From contig OMID01000042.1 of NCBI GenBank assembly GCA_900299005.1, positions 1 to 64,000 on the forward strand: 64,000 nt of DNA, given 5' to 3'. Numbering within the stretch: the stretch's first letter is position 1; every line of letters starts with the position of its first letter. Below the pieces are notes generated by a model. It ran no database searches, had not been told where the DNA came from, and saw only the letters and a list, made by a program, of their open reading frames with translations. This DNA is from Oxalobacteraceae bacterium (lineage in GTDB: Bacteria > Pseudomonadota > Gammaproteobacteria > Burkholderiales > Burkholderiaceae_D). The position numbers and the translations under genes were made by a program. Below are positions 50,970 to 63,323 of this stretch, piece by piece.

Positions 50970-52016
50970 ATGCGTTTTTTCTGCGTTTTGTTCTTCAGCC
51001 TGGTCATTTTATCCGGCTGCCAGACCGTTCCTCCTGCACCCAGCGCGCCACCGCGCAGTGCCGACACGTCCCGCGATCAGGCGCGAGTGCCCACCATTCC
51101 CGAGGCTGCCCCGGTCGTCACTGCGCCCGAGGCTCCGGCGGTGACCGCGCCGGAAGCTCCGGTGCTCAACGCGCCCGAAGCCCCGGTGGTCGTGACGCCG
51201 CCGGTGGTCACGCCTTCCGTACCCCGACCGGTGAGAATCGGCCTGGCACTTGGCGGTGGTGCAGCGCGCGGTTTTGCTCACATTGGCGTGATCAAGGTAC
51301 TGGAGGCCAACGGCATTTTTCCGGAGATTGTTGCCGGTACCAGCGCGGGTAGCTTGGTCGGCGCGCTCTACGCTGCGGGAAACAACGGCAGCCATTTGCA
51401 GAAGCTGGCCATGGAGATGGATGAGGCGGCCATCTCCGACTGGTCAGTGCCTTTTTTCTCCAATTCCTCCGGCGTATTCAAGGGTGAGGGTTTGCAGCAA
51501 TTCGTGAACCGCGCCGTCCATCAGCAGCCCATTGAAAAACTCAAACTGCAGTTTGGCGCCGTTGCCACGGATTTGAAATCGGGTCAGCCGATTCTTTTCA
51601 GGCGCGGAAATACCGGTGCCGCCGTACGTGCATCTTCAGCCGTACCGGGCGTGTTTCATCCGGTCAGAATCGGACAGACGGATTATGTCGATGGCGGGCT
51701 GGTATCGCCAGTGCCGGTGAGTTTTGCGCGCAAGATGGGTGCCGATTTTGTCATTGCGGTGAATATCTCTGCGCAACCCGACGCGCAGCCGGCGTCATCG
51801 ACCTTCGAGGTGCTGCTGCAGACCTTTGCCATCATGGGTCAGAGTTTGAATCAGTATGAATTGAAACAGGCCGATGTCGTGATCCGTCCCGAATTGGCGA
51901 CCATGAAGGGCAATGACTTCAACGGTCGTGGCACGGCCATTATGGCCGGCGAGAAGGCGGCGCTGGCAGTACTGAATGAAATACGGCAGAAGCTGAAAGT
52001 CCGGCGAGGCCAGTGA
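50970..52016 (+). CDS. Patatin-like phospholipase lipoprotein, RssA-like
   Basis: 348 residues from ATG 50970, which starts a lipoprotein signal with lipobox LSGC (MRFFCVLFFSLVILSGC); an earlier in-frame ATG at 50904 would hide it. Next is a Pro/Ala linker of three near-repeats built on APEAP. The patatin domain follows: oxyanion loop LALGGGAARGFAHIGV, nucleophile elbow GTSAGS and catalytic Asp in YVDGGLVSP. It should hydrolyse acyl esters at the envelope. It is convergent with the NlpC/P60 gene. Confidence 0.88.
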   Translation: MRFFCVLFFSLVILSGCQTVPPAPSAPPRSADTSRDQARVPTIPEAAPVVTAPEAPAVTAPEAPVLNAPEAPVVVTPPVVTPSVPRPVRIGLALGGGAARGFAHIGVIKVLEANGIFPEIVAGTSAGSLVGALYAAGNNGSHLQKLAMEMDEAAISDWSVPFFSNSSGVFKGEGLQQFVNRAVHQQPIEKLKLQFGAVATDLKSGQPILFRRGNTGAAVRASSAVPGVFHPVRIGQTDYVDGGLVSPVPVSFARKMGADFVIAVNISAQPDAQPASSTFEVLLQTFAIMGQSLNQYELKQADVVIRPELATMKGNDFNGRGTAIMAGEKAALAVLNEIRQKLKVRRGQ

Positions 52017-52033
52017 GCCTTCGCATGTTCGGC

Positions 52034-52618
52034 TCAGCGGGATGGATTGTCTATGGCATCGTTGGTGTCGATGCGGCGTGCGCCATTGAAGCGCGCTTTC
52101 CAGTAGGCTAGATCCAGGCTCTCGATGCGCACAGCACCGCCGGAGGAGGGCGCGTGGATAAACTTGTTATCACCCAGGTAGATGCCTACATGCGAGAACG
52201 TGCGCCGTAGGGTATTGAAGAACACCAGATCGCCGGGCTGCAGGTCTTTTTTCTCAACGGTCTCACCCATCTTGCTGATTTCAACCGAGGTGCGCGGCAG
52301 CTCCGTGCCGTGCGCCTCGCGGAATACATAACGAACCAGGCCGCTGCAGTCCAAACCATTTTCGGGGGAGCTGCCGCCGCGGCGGTAATGGATGCCGATC
52401 AGTGACATGGCCTCGACCGCCAGACGCGCGGCTTTGTCGGTGAAACTGGAGAAGGTGCTGACGAGGAAGTTGGGCTCTTCGACCTCAGCGGCCGGCACCG
52501 TTGCCGGGGCCAACAGTGACAGAGCAGCGGCGAGCACTACCGAGAGCGCCGTGCTCGGTAGACCGGCGCGCCGGGAAGGGGATTGGCAATGACGATGCAA
52601 TTCAGACAAAAGCTTCAC
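52034..52618 (-). CDS. NlpC/P60 family cell-wall endopeptidase
   Basis: 194 residues with a signal (LPSTALSVVLAAALSLLAPATVPA). The catalytic triad is readable: Cys in GLDCSGLVRYVF near residue 90, His in FSHVGIYLG, and a polar third residue (His) in KFIHAPSSGG. The N-terminal part is short, without SH3 domains. Such enzymes cleave D-Glu/meso-diaminopimelate bonds in peptidoglycan stem peptides; this one resembles small Spr/YafL-type hydrolases. Confidence 0.88.
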   Translation of the reverse strand: MKLLSELHRHCQSPSRRAGLPSTALSVVLAAALSLLAPATVPAAEVEEPNFLVSTFSSFTDKAARLAVEAMSLIGIHYRRGGSSPENGLDCSGLVRYVFREAHGTELPRTSVEISKMGETVEKKDLQPGDLVFFNTLRRTFSHVGIYLGDNKFIHAPSSGGAVRIESLDLAYWKARFNGARRIDTNDAIDNPSR

Positions 52619-52788
52619 TTTGACAAAACCAAGACTGCCGCAATGTAAGCGATGACTGGCCCGATGTCAAAAGCCGCCCGAGGGTTGTCCCTTGGAGTTT
52701 GCCTCGGCGGGCAGTCGGGCCTGTTGGCATTCGCTTGCAAAAAGTTGTCGTACAATCCAGCCTTTTTTGAACACAGGAGAGATGTCTC

Positions 52789-53196
52789 ATGCGGTCAAAA
52801 CAGGCACTGACACTTGCTGACGTGAAGAAGATCGCTGCTGCCGCTGAAGCAGAGGCCGTCGCGAATAAATGGGCTGTGACGATTGCCATCGTTGATGACG
52901 GCGGCCACCTGCTCTGGCTTCAACGACTGGATGGGGCAGCGGCAGTGTCCGCTTCCATTGCGCCATCGAAGGCGCGCACCGCCGCGCTGGGGCAGCGCGA
53001 GACAAAGATTTACGAAGACGTGATCAATAATGGCCGTTACTCGTTCCTGTCGGCGCCCAATCTCGATGGTTTGCTCGAGGGCGGTGTCCCTATCGTGACG
53101 GGTGGTGATTGCGTGGGCGCTGTCGGTGTTTCGGGCGTGAAATCCAATGAAGACGCGCAGATCGCCAAGGCGGGCATTGCCGCACTCGGTCTGTAA
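52789..53196 (+). CDS. GlcG/HbpS family heme-degrading/binding domain protein
   Basis: 135 residues covering one complete GlcG/HbpS (DUF336) domain: LTLADVKKIAAAAEAEA, VTIAIVDDGGHLLWLQRLDGA, APSKARTAA and the Gly-rich end GGVPIVTGGDCVGAVGVSG. The family includes glycolate-operon GlcG, heme-binding HbpS and cobalamin-related PduO C-terminal domains. No export signal is visible, and no glycolate genes lie nearby, so its ligand is unknown. Confidence 0.85.
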   Translation: MRSKQALTLADVKKIAAAAEAEAVANKWAVTIAIVDDGGHLLWLQRLDGAAAVSASIAPSKARTAALGQRETKIYEDVINNGRYSFLSAPNLDGLLEGGVPIVTGGDCVGAVGVSGVKSNEDAQIAKAGIAALGL

Positions 53197-53411
53197 GTCA
53201 ACACTTCCCGTGCGGGCGTGGCTGCTCCCCGAGTTGCCCGGGGTAAGCGCTTGGCGATATAATTGCAAGGTTTAACCATTGACCCCGCCGCCCGCGCACA
53301 CCACCTTCCATCACATTCTGGTACGCCTGGATTCTGCTCGCCCGCGATGCGCGTGAGCCGGTAAACGAACACCAGGATCCAGCCGCGGCGGTAACAACTC
53401 AGGAGTTACCT

Positions 53412-54566
53412 TTGCCGCTATTTTCAACGGCCAAAACCCACCCGGCCATCCTTGCGCTCGCAGATGGCACGATTTTCAGAGGAATTTCCATTGGCGCCGC
53501 CGGCCACACCAGTGGCGAGGTTGTTTTCAATACAGCAATGACGGGATATCAGGAAATCCTGACCGACCCCAGTTACAGCCGCCAGATCGTCACACTGACT
53601 TATCCCCACATCGGCAATACCGGCGTTAACCCTGAGGATGTGGAATCAGAGCGGGTTCATGCCGCCGGCCTGATCATTCGCGACCTGCCCTTGCTGATGT
53701 CGAATTTCCGAGCTACGAAGAGCCTGCCGGACTACCTCAACGCCGAGGTCATTGTTGCGATCGCCGGCATCGACACCCGCAAACTGACACGCCTGTTGCG
53801 AGAGAAGGGTGCCCAAAATGGCGCCATCGTCGCCGGCGACAACGCCAGTGACGGGACGGCACTGGAACTGGCCAGGTCTTTCCCCGGGCTCTCAGGGATG
53901 GATCTTGCCAAGGTGGTGTCCACCAAGTCGTCCTACCAGTGGACCCAGACCGAATGGGAATTGGGTAGGGGCTACGGGGAGCAGACCGCCCCGACCCTCC
54001 ATGTCGTTGCTTTCGACTATGGCGTGAAGTACAACATCCTGCGCATGCTCGCCTCGCGCGGCTGCCGGGTGACCGTGCTGCCTGCCCAAGCGAGCGCCGC
54101 CGATGCGCTTGCGCTGAATCCGGACGGCATCTTTTTGTCCAACGGCCCTGGCGATCCTCAGCCCTGTGATTACGCAATCGCGGCGTCGCGCGAACTGATC
54201 GACAAAGGCCTGCCGACTTTCGGTATCTGTCTCGGTCATCAGATCATGGCGCTGGCTTCCGGTGCGAAGACCATCAAGATGAAATTCGGTCACCACGGCG
54301 CAAACCATCCGGTGCAAGATCTCGACACCCGGAAGGTCATGATCACCTCGCAGAACCATGGTTTTGCGGTCGATCCCGACACCCTGCCGTCCAACTGCCG
54401 CATCACGCACGTCTCCTTGTTCGATGGCTCACTGCAAGGCTTTGAGCGAACTGATCGCCCGGCCTTCTGCTTCCAAGGTCACCCCGAAGCATCGCCGGGA
54501 CCGCACGATATCGCCCCTTTGTTTGATCGCTTCGTGGCGATGATGGAGAAAAACGCCCATGGCTAA
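53412..54566 (+). CDS. carA: Carbamoyl-phosphate synthase small subunit
   Basis: 384 residues from TTG 53412 with AGGAG 7 bp upstream. The N-terminal domain begins [17 protein letters not shown]; the C-terminal class I glutamine amidotransferase has GPGDPQPCD, the nucleophile Cys in [13 protein letters not shown] and the His/Glu pair in [12 protein letters not shown]. It delivers ammonia from glutamine to CarB for pyrimidine and arginine synthesis. It overlaps carB by 8 bp. The upstream 215 bp may contain an attenuator, but none was recognised. Confidence 0.96.
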   Translation: MPLFSTAKTHPAILALADGTIFRGISIGAAGHTSGEVVFNTAMTGYQEILTDPSYSRQIVTLTYPHIGNTGVNPEDVESERVHAAGLIIRDLPLLMSNFRATKSLPDYLNAEVIVAIAGIDTRKLTRLLREKGAQNGAIVAGDNASDGTALELARSFPGLSGMDLAKVVSTKSSYQWTQTEWELGRGYGEQTAPTLHVVAFDYGVKYNILRMLASRGCRVTVLPAQASAADALALNPDGIFLSNGPGDPQPCDYAIAASRELIDKGLPTFGICLGHQIMALASGAKTIKMKFGHHGANHPVQDLDTRKVMITSQNHGFAVDPDTLPSNCRITHVSLFDGSLQGFERTDRPAFCFQGHPEASPGPHDIAPLFDRFVAMMEKNAHG

Positions 54567-57500
54567 GCGCACCGATATCAAAAAAATTCTCATCATCGGC
54601 GCTGGCCCTATCGTCATTGGCCAGGCCTGTGAATTCGATTACTCCGGCGCGCAGGCTTGCAAGGCGCTGCGCGAGGAGGGTTACAAGGTCATTCTGGTCA
54701 ACAGTAATCCGGCGACCATCATGACCGATCCCGAGATGGCCGATGTTACCTACATCGAACCCATTACATGGCAGGTCGTGGAGCGCATCATTGACAAAGA
54801 ACGGCCTGATGCGATTCTGCCGACCATGGGTGGGCAGACCGCGCTGAATTGCGCGCTCGATCTATGGCGTCATGGCGTACTGGACAAATACCGTTGCGAA
54901 CTCATCGGCGCAACGCCCGAGGCGATCGACAAGGCAGAAGACCGACAGAAATTCAAAGAGGCGATGACCAAAATCGGCCTGGGCTCTGCACGTTCCGGCA
55001 TTGCGCACTCGATGGAGGAGGCCTGGGCCGTGCAAAAGCAGGTGGGTTTCCCCACCATCATCCGTCCGTCGTTCACGATGGGCGGCTCGGGCGGCGGTAT
55101 TGCCTACAACGCCGAAGAATTCGAAGCCATCTGCAAGCGTGGCCTTGAGGCTTCGCCCACCCATGAGCTGCTCATTGAAGAGTCTCTGCTCGGCTGGAAA
55201 GAATTCGAGATGGAAGTCGTGCGTGACCGTCACGACAATTGCATCATTGTATGCTCGATCGAGAACCTTGATCCCATGGGTGTTCACACCGGGGACTCCA
55301 TCACGGTGGCACCTGCCCAGACGCTGACGGACAAGGAATACCAGATCATGCGCAATGCATCACTGGCGGTGCTGCGTGAGATTGGCGTGGATACCGGTGG
55401 CTCGAACGTTCAGTTTGCGGTAAACCCGAAGGATGGTCGCATGATCGTCATCGAGATGAATCCACGGGTATCACGTTCATCCGCGCTTGCCTCCAAGGCG
55501 ACAGGTTTCCCGATCGCAAAAGTCGCGGCCAAGCTTGCCGTGGGGTTCACGCTTGACGAGTTGCGCAACGAGATCACTGGCGGCGCCACGCCGGCGTCGT
55601 TCGAGCCCTCGATCGATTATGTGGTCACCAAGATTCCCCGGTTTGCTTTCGAAAAATTCCCGGCAGCAGACAGCCATCTCACGACGCAAATGAAGTCCGT
55701 GGGTGAGGTCATGGCGATCGGCCGCACCTTTCAGGAGTCCTTCCAGAAGGCCCTGCGCGGTCTCGAAGTGGGTGTCGATGGCCTGAATGAAAAGACCACC
55801 GATCGCGAGACTATTGAAGAAGAACTCGGCGAGCCTGGGCCGGAGCGCATCTGGTATGTCGGCGATGCTTTTGCGAAGGGCTTCACCATGGAGGAAGTCC
55901 ATCAGCTGACGAGGATCGATCCCTGGTTTCTGGCGCAGATCAAGGAGATCGTGGATATCGAACTCTGGCTGGAGAAGCAGACCGTTGCCGCGCTCGATAA
56001 AGACACTTTGCTGGCGCTTAAGCGCAAAGGTTTCTCCGATCGCCGGCTGGCCAAGCTGCTCAAAGTGGACGATCGCGAGATCCGCAAGCTGCGTCGCATG
56101 CTGAATGTGCGCCCGGTGTACAAGCGTGTTGACACCTGCGCGGGCGAATTCGCGACCGGTACCGCGTACATGTACTCCACCTATGAAGAAGAGTGCGAGT
56201 CGCACCCGACTGCGCGCAAGAAAATCATGGTGCTGGGTGGCGGTCCGAATCGCATCGGTCAGGGTATCGAATTCGATTATTGCTGCGTGCATGCGGCTTT
56301 CGCCATGCGTGAAGATGGCTATGAGACGATCATGGTCAATTGCAATCCCGAGACAGTCTCTACTGACTATGACACCTCGGATCGCCTATATTTCGAGCCC
56401 TTGACTCTGGAAGACGTGCTCGAGATCGTCGACAAGGAAAAACCGGTCGGCGTCATCGTTCAGTACGGCGGGCAGACGCCGCTGAAACTCGCGCTCGACC
56501 TCGAAGCGAATGGCGTGCCCATCATTGGCACCTCGCCTGACATGATTGATGCCGCGGAAGACCGTGAGCGTTTCCAGAAGCTGCTCAATGAACTCGGTCT
56601 TCGACAGCCACCAAACCGTACCGCGCGTACCGAGGAAGAAGCGCTCGCGCTCGCGCAGGAAATCGGTTACCCGCTGGTGGTCCGTCCCTCTTACGTGCTG
56701 GGCGGGCGCGCGATGGAGATCGTCCACGAGCAGCGCGACCTTGAGCGTTACATGCGTGAAGCTGTCAAAGTATCCAATGATTCTCCCGTCTTGCTCGACC
56801 GCTTCCTCAACGACGCGATCGAAGTGGATGTCGATTGCCTCTCCGATGGCAAGCGCACCTTCATCGGGGGCGTGATGGAGCATATTGAACAGGCGGGCGT
56901 GCATTCCGGTGATTCAGCTTGCTCGCTGCCACCGTATTCGCTGGCCAAAGAAACCATCGATAAGCTCAAGCATCAGACGGCACAGATGGCCAAGGGTCTG
57001 AATGTGGTCGGTCTTATGAACGTGCAATTCGCCATCCAACGGCAAGAAATCAATGGCACTACCGAAGATGTGGTGTATGTGCTGGAGGTCAACCCGCGTG
57101 CCTCACGCACAGTGCCCTACGTGTCCAAGGCCACCGGCCTTCAACTGGCTAAAATTGCAGCGCGCTGCATGGTCGGCCAGTCGCTGGACAGTCAGGGTAT
57201 TGGCAGTGAGGTCGAGCCGCCTTATTTCAGCGTGAAGGAGGCGGTATTCCCCTTCGTAAAATTCCCCGGCGTCGATACCATCCTTGGTCCCGAAATGAAA
57301 TCCACGGGTGAAGTCATGGGGGTTGGCCGCACCTTCGGCGAGGCTTTCGTCAAATCGCAACTGGGTGCCAGTGTGCGCCTGCCAAAATCGGGCAAAGTGT
57401 TTTTGTCAGTGAAGAACAGTGACAAGCCGCGCGCCGTCGAGATTGCACGTGATCTGGTGAAGATCGGATTTACCGTCGTGGCCACCAAGGGCACTGCCGC

Positions 57501-57789
57501 AGCCATTGCGGATGCTGGCGTCACGGTGGAAATCGTCAACAAGGTTGCCGAGGGTCGTCCGCATATCGTCGATATGATCAAGAATAACGAGATTGCGCTA
57601 GTCATCAACACGGTTGAAGAGAAACGCAATGCGATCAACGATTCACGAACGATTCGTACCTCGGCACTGGCGTCACGAGTGACCACCTATACGACGATTG
57701 CGGGCGCGGAAGCGGCCGTCGAGGGTATGGCGCATCTGAGTGAGCTGCATGTCTATGATTTGCAGGGCATGCACGCATCTCTGCAGTAA
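54559..57789 (+). CDS. carB: Carbamoyl-phosphate synthase large subunit
   Basis: 1076 residues, the normal full length. Two homologous ATP-grasp halves: the first opens [24 protein letters not shown] with [16 protein letters not shown], the second [23 protein letters not shown] with [14 protein letters not shown]. The C-terminal MGS-type allosteric domain (from about residue 935) has [15 protein letters not shown] and [14 protein letters not shown]. It makes carbamoyl phosphate from bicarbonate, ammonia and two ATP. A strong terminator follows. Confidence 0.97.
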   Translation: MAKRTDIKKILIIGAGPIVIGQACEFDYSGAQACKALREEGYKVILVNSNPATIMTDPEMADVTYIEPITWQVVERIIDKERPDAILPTMGGQTALNCALDLWRHGVLDKYRCELIGATPEAIDKAEDRQKFKEAMTKIGLGSARSGIAHSMEEAWAVQKQVGFPTIIRPSFTMGGSGGGIAYNAEEFEAICKRGLEASPTHELLIEESLLGWKEFEMEVVRDRHDNCIIVCSIENLDPMGVHTGDSITVAPAQTLTDKEYQIMRNASLAVLREIGVDTGGSNVQFAVNPKDGRMIVIEMNPRVSRSSALASKATGFPIAKVAAKLAVGFTLDELRNEITGGATPASFEPSIDYVVTKIPRFAFEKFPAADSHLTTQMKSVGEVMAIGRTFQESFQKALRGLEVGVDGLNEKTTDRETIEEELGEPGPERIWYVGDAFAKGFTMEEVHQLTRIDPWFLAQIKEIVDIELWLEKQTVAALDKDTLLALKRKGFSDRRLAKLLKVDDREIRKLRRMLNVRPVYKRVDTCAGEFATGTAYMYSTYEEECESHPTARKKIMVLGGGPNRIGQGIEFDYCCVHAAFAMREDGYETIMVNCNPETVSTDYDTSDRLYFEPLTLEDVLEIVDKEKPVGVIVQYGGQTPLKLALDLEANGVPIIGTSPDMIDAAEDRERFQKLLNELGLRQPPNRTARTEEEALALAQEIGYPLVVRPSYVLGGRAMEIVHEQRDLERYMREAVKVSNDSPVLLDRFLNDAIEVDVDCLSDGKRTFIGGVMEHIEQAGVHSGDSACSLPPYSLAKETIDKLKHQTAQMAKGLNVVGLMNVQFAIQRQEINGTTEDVVYVLEVNPRASRTVPYVSKATGLQLAKIAARCMVGQSLDSQGIGSEVEPPYFSVKEAVFPFVKFPGVDTILGPEMKSTGEVMGVGRTFGEAFVKSQLGASVRLPKSGKVFLSVKNSDKPRAVEIARDLVKIGFTVVATKGTAAAIADAGVTVEIVNKVAEGRPHIVDMIKNNEIALVINTVEEKRNAINDSRTIRTSALASRVTTYTTIAGAEAAVEGMAHLSELHVYDLQGMHASLQ

Positions 57790-57820
57790 TTTGGTTTAAA
57801 CTTCCCATCGTGGGGTCATG

Positions 57821-57858
57821 CACAGAGGCTGCGCGCTAAACGCAGCCTCTGTGTTTTT
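57821..57858 (+). terminator. Rho-independent terminator after carAB
   Basis: 13-bp perfect arms CACAGAGGCTGCG/CGCAGCCTCTGTG with a 7-nt loop, then five T. It lies 21 bp before greA, so greA either has its own promoter in this space or depends on read-through. Confidence 0.9.
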
Positions 57859-57879
57859 CAATTTGCCGAAGAAAATATC

Positions 57880-58356
57880 ATGAGCACAGTACCTATCACC
57901 GTCCACGGCGCGCAACTGCTTAAAGATGAGCTCCAGCGTCTGAAACATGTCGAACGACCGGCTGTGATCAATGCCATTTCAGAAGCGCGTGCGCAAGGTG
58001 ATCTATCCGAGAATGCCGAGTACGACGCCGCCAAGGAGCGTCAGAGCTTTATTGAAGGTCGAATCGCCGAGCTGGAGGGTAAGCTGTCTGCCGCGCAGAT
58101 TATCGATCCTGCGCTGCTTGATGCCGATGGACGGGTCGTGTTCGCGGCAACGGTCACGCTCGAGGACCTCGAATCCGGCGATGAGGTGACATATCAAATC
58201 GTAGGCGATGATGAGGCTGATTTGAAGCAGTCGAAAATTTCTATCAGCTCGCCCATAGCGCGCGCACTGATTGGCAAGTATGCGGGCGACGAGGTCGAGG
58301 TGCAGGCGCCCGGTGGCGTGCGCGAGTACGAGATCATCGAAGTCAAATACATCTGA
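57880..58356 (+). CDS. greA: Transcription elongation factor GreA
   Basis: 158 residues. An N-terminal coiled coil (LKDELQRLKHVERPAVINAISEARAQGDLSENAEYDAAKERQSF region) carries the tip acidic pair of the DLSENAEYDAAKE motif that reaches the polymerase active site, and the C-terminal FKBP-like domain ends with SPIARALIGKYAGDEV. It stimulates cleavage of backtracked RNA. A DUF4149 gene follows after 12 bp. Confidence 0.95.
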   Translation: MSTVPITVHGAQLLKDELQRLKHVERPAVINAISEARAQGDLSENAEYDAAKERQSFIEGRIAELEGKLSAAQIIDPALLDADGRVVFAATVTLEDLESGDEVTYQIVGDDEADLKQSKISISSPIARALIGKYAGDEVEVQAPGGVREYEIIEVKYI

Positions 58357-58368
58357 GCCGCAAGCGCG

Positions 58369-58833
58369 ATGCGGGCCTATCTGATCAGACTCGCGCGCAC
58401 GCTGCTGGTGACCCTCTGGGCGGGTAGTCTCTGGACAGTGGGTTACCTGATCGCACCCGTGCTCTTTGCGACGCTCGCTGATCGCCGTTTGGCAGGCACC
58501 ATAGCTGGCAGCTTATTCCGGGCAGAGGCATGGCTATCCGTGGCCTGCGGGCTGCTGTTGCTGACCATTTTCAGAGCCGAACCCAATCGCATATTGCGCA
58601 ACAATGGTTCACGACTGGTGATCGGTATGCTGTTGTGCGTATTGATCGGTTACTTTGCGCTCCAGCCTTTCATGGCCGAGATACGGGCAGCCGAGGCAGC
58701 GTCAGGGGGTGTGATGAACGATGCAATGCGCACGCGCTTTGGCCTGTTGCATGGCATTGCCAGTGTCGTCTACCTCATTCAGAGCTTGCTGGCGGCAGTG
58801 CTGGTGTGGCGTTCATGCGCTGAGCAGGGGTAG
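58369..58833 (+). CDS. DUF4149 membrane protein
   Basis: 154 residues with four helices: LLVTLWAGSLWTVGYLIAPVLF, LSVACGLLLLTIF, LVIGMLLCVLIGYFALQPFM and GIASVVYLIQSLLAAVLVW. The start WAGSLWTVGYLIAPVLFATL is the DUF4149 signature. Members lie beside greA in many betaproteobacteria; no function is established. The next 262 bp hold no convincing gene. Confidence 0.85.
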   Translation: MRAYLIRLARTLLVTLWAGSLWTVGYLIAPVLFATLADRRLAGTIAGSLFRAEAWLSVACGLLLLTIFRAEPNRILRNNGSRLVIGMLLCVLIGYFALQPFMAEIRAAEAASGGVMNDAMRTRFGLLHGIASVVYLIQSLLAAVLVWRSCAEQG

Positions 58834-59095
58834 TGATCACCGCGTTCGTGCCAGGATTACTTTTCATGTGGCTGCCGACAGAGAAAATAGTAGCCAGATA
58901 AATGCTTGATCCGGGCTTGAAATAAATCGTCGTCGATTCTGGCGTACAGACACGAAAGGGATAGTGCCGCTCGATGATGCCCTTGAGGCTGACCACTGGG
59001 TTGATCAGCGAGAGATTTTCAGCCGCATCCCGTCTCGGGCAGTGGTCAATGCAGATGAGCTGTTTGCTCGGGAGTTGGCGATATTCAGTGCGCAC

Positions 59096-59560
59096 TCAAT
59101 CGACCAGCGCCCGCTTTTTCTTGCTGGTTTGTCGGACTTTTGCCCGTTTGACGTTCCCGCCTGCGGTCACCCTTTCATTGCCCTTGACGAGGAGTTTCTT
59201 GATGGTGGGTTTTTTGCTCGGATTCGTCTTGATGATCACCACGTCCCGCAAGCCTTTTCCGCGGCCAGGCTTGGGTTCCTTGAGTTTCTCTTTCTTGGGG
59301 CGATAAATCACCAGCAGTTTGCCGATGTGCTGCACGGGCGCGGCATCGAGTTTTTCGCAGATGGTCTCGTAATGACTGATGCGCTCGTCGCGGTCATCAC
59401 CGAGAACGCGAACCTTGATCAGGCCATGCGCATTCAGACTGGCCTCAATTTCCTTGAGCACAGCGGCTGTCAGACCGCTGTCGCCGATCATCACCACTGG
59501 ATCAAGGGCGTGGGCTTCGGAGCGGAGTGCGCTGCGCTCGGCGGGAGTCAGTGTCAACAT
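59096..59560 (-). CDS. yhbY: YhbY/CRS1-type RNA-binding ribosome assembly protein
   Basis: 154 residues from ATG 59560, with GGAAG upstream. The first 95 residues are the CRM/YhbY domain: LTPAERSALRSEAHALDPVVMIG, LNAHGLIKVRV and QHIGKLLVIYR. The C-terminal 60 residues are a Lys/Arg-rich extension, longer than the E. coli protein, likely disordered and rRNA-binding. It binds the pre-50S particle. It diverges from rlmE, with start codons 31 bp apart. Confidence 0.9.
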   Translation of the reverse strand: MLTLTPAERSALRSEAHALDPVVMIGDSGLTAAVLKEIEASLNAHGLIKVRVLGDDRDERISHYETICEKLDAAPVQHIGKLLVIYRPKKEKLKEPKPGRGKGLRDVVIIKTNPSKKPTIKKLLVKGNERVTAGGNVKRAKVRQTSKKKRALVD

Positions 59561-59591
59561 GAGTTTCTTCCAAAACCGGTATTCTACGTGA

Positions 59592-60236
59592 ATGGCAAAG
59601 AACAAACTGAACAAGAACTGGTTGCATGATCACATCAACGATCCTTATGTGAAGCTGGCCCAGAAGGAAGGCTATCGGGCGCGCGCTGCCTACAAGCTGA
59701 AAGAAATTGATGAGGAAGAAAAACTCATCAAACCCGGTCAGGTGATTGTCGATCTGGGCAGCACGCCCGGTAGCTGGAGCCAGTACGTCAGGCGCAAGCT
59801 GGCAGGCAAGGAAGGCGGGGGCATCCACGGCGTGATCGTCGCCTTGGACATGCTGGAGATGGAGCCTGTGGCAGACGTCACCTTCATTCAGGGCGACTTC
59901 CGGGAGACTGAGGTGCTGGCGCAGTTGGCGGGCGTTCTGGACGGGCGCCAGGTCGACCTCGTGCTTTCGGACATGGCGCCCAATTTGTCAGGCATTGCCG
60001 CCACTGATGCTGCCCGTGTCGAGGATATAATCGATTTGGCAATAGATTTTGCCCGCCACCACCTGAAACCTTCAGGATGCCTGCTCGTCAAATGTTTTAA
60101 TGCCAGTGGATATACCCAGATCGTCGAAAAATTCCGTCAGGAGTTCAAATCGGTCAGCCCCAAGAAGCCCAAGGCTAGCCGCGACAAGTCTTCCGAGGTG
60201 TTCCTGCTCGGTCGCGGGGTGCGCAACCCGGTATGA
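59592..60236 (+). CDS. rlmE: 23S rRNA 2'-O-methyltransferase RlmE (FtsJ/RrmJ)
   Basis: 214 residues. The SAM-binding motif is [13 protein letters not shown] near residue 55; the K-D-K-E catalytic tetrad is supported by [12 protein letters not shown] (Lys), [10 protein letters not shown] (Asp), [10 protein letters not shown] (Lys) and the late SSEVFLL (Glu). It methylates U2552 of 23S rRNA in the late 50S particle. ftsH follows 211 bp later, the usual order. Confidence 0.95.
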   Translation: MAKNKLNKNWLHDHINDPYVKLAQKEGYRARAAYKLKEIDEEEKLIKPGQVIVDLGSTPGSWSQYVRRKLAGKEGGGIHGVIVALDMLEMEPVADVTFIQGDFRETEVLAQLAGVLDGRQVDLVLSDMAPNLSGIAATDAARVEDIIDLAIDFARHHLKPSGCLLVKCFNASGYTQIVEKFRQEFKSVSPKKPKASRDKSSEVFLLGRGVRNPV

Positions 60237-60447
60237 TGTCGGCCCCTCGGCCCGAGCCGCCCAGTGACTTGCGGTGGGCGTCGCCAAGTGCAGTTCAGCC
60301 TCTTCAATACTTGAAAAATCAGGGATTTAGCCTCAGATCCTTGCTGGCAAGTCAAGGTTATTACGAGTAGAATTTACTCGCGTCATACAGGATTGCAAAA
60401 AGGCGGCCAGACAGGCGGCCCGTGCCAGTCCGCAGGAAGGAGTTTTA

Positions 60448-62328
<1,881 letters not shown>

Positions 62329-62358
62329 AGCCGAAGCGACCTGAGTGATAAGTCCGAG

Positions 62359-62391
62359 CGGGGTGAGGAGTGATCCTCACCCCGTTTGTTT
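62359..62391 (+). terminator. Rho-independent terminator after ftsH
   Basis: Arms CGGGGTGAGGA and TCCTCACCCCG with a GTGA loop, then TTTGTTT. Confidence 0.88.
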
Positions 62392-62426
62392 AAGATCTCT
62401 ACGCACGTACTTGCTTTCCTAGTTTT

Positions 62427-63314
62427 GTGACCGATTTTTCTCTCCATACGCTTCGGTGCGGTCGATATCGGCTAGTGATTGACGGCCCCTCCTTCCGTCC
62501 GCTGGTCATGGGGGTGCTCAATGTCACACCGGATTCATTCTCTGACGGTGGGCGTTTTTCGTCACTCGATACTGCCATCACGCAGGCCGAGCACATGATT
62601 GAATCGGGGGTTGACATCATCGATATTGGCGGGGAGTCCACCCGTCCCGGGGCGCCACCCGTACCCGTCGAAGAAGAGCTCAAGCGGGTCATGCCTGTTA
62701 TTTACGCACTTCGCGATGCGGGAAAACCATTATCGATTGATACCCGTCGACCCGAAGTGATGCGCGAGGCCATTGAGGCAGGCGCAGACATGATCAACGA
62801 CATCAACGGATTTCGCGCCGAGGGCAGTTTACGCCTGCTCAGAGACAGCGATTGCGCGTTATGTATCATGCACATGCAGGGCGAGCCGCAGACTATGCAA
62901 CAGGCCCCTCATTACGTGGACGTGTTCGGCGAAGTCAGTCATTTTCTGATGCAGCGTTGTGAGGAGGCGCTGGCATCAGGTATCAGCCGCCAGCGTTTGT
63001 GCATCGATCCCGGCTTCGGTTTTGGCAAGACGCTTGATCACAACCTGACTCTGCTGTCTCGTCTGGGGGAGATGCAGTCGGTCGTGGGCATGCCTTTGCT
63101 CGCGGGCTTGTCGCGCAAATCCATGATTGGCAAGCTGACCGGCAAGCCTGCCGCAGAGCGTGTGGCGGGCAGCTTGGCAGCAGTGTTGTTTGCAGTGCAG
63201 CAGGGGGCGCGTATCGTGCGTGTGCATGATGTGGCCGACACTGTGGATGCACTGGCCGTCTGGCAGGCTGCAAGCAGTGCAGCGCAAAGAAACACAGAAC
63301 GATTAACGCAATAA
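62427..63314 (+). CDS. folP: Dihydropteroate synthase
   Basis: 295 residues from GTG 62427; the true start is uncertain by a few codons. Pterin-binding TIM-barrel motifs are VMGVLNVTPDSFSDGG, IDIGGESTRPGAPP, DMINDINGFR, IMHMQG and CIDPGFGFGKTLDHNL. It joins dihydropterin pyrophosphate to p-aminobenzoate for folate and is the sulfonamide target. glmM follows 9 bp later, the conserved ftsH-folP-glmM order. Confidence 0.95.
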   Translation: MTDFSLHTLRCGRYRLVIDGPSFRPLVMGVLNVTPDSFSDGGRFSSLDTAITQAEHMIESGVDIIDIGGESTRPGAPPVPVEEELKRVMPVIYALRDAGKPLSIDTRRPEVMREAIEAGADMINDINGFRAEGSLRLLRDSDCALCIMHMQGEPQTMQQAPHYVDVFGEVSHFLMQRCEEALASGISRQRLCIDPGFGFGKTLDHNLTLLSRLGEMQSVVGMPLLAGLSRKSMIGKLTGKPAAERVAGSLAAVLFAVQQGARIVRVHDVADTVDALAVWQAASSAAQRNTERLTQ

Positions 63315-63323
63315 CAGGACATC

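Noticed and set aside
58775-59095. Minus-strand frame of 106 codons following yhbY (GTG start touching the yhbY stop)
   Set aside because: The composition is not protein-like, it runs into the DUF4149 gene, and there is no ribosome-binding site; treated as non-coding.
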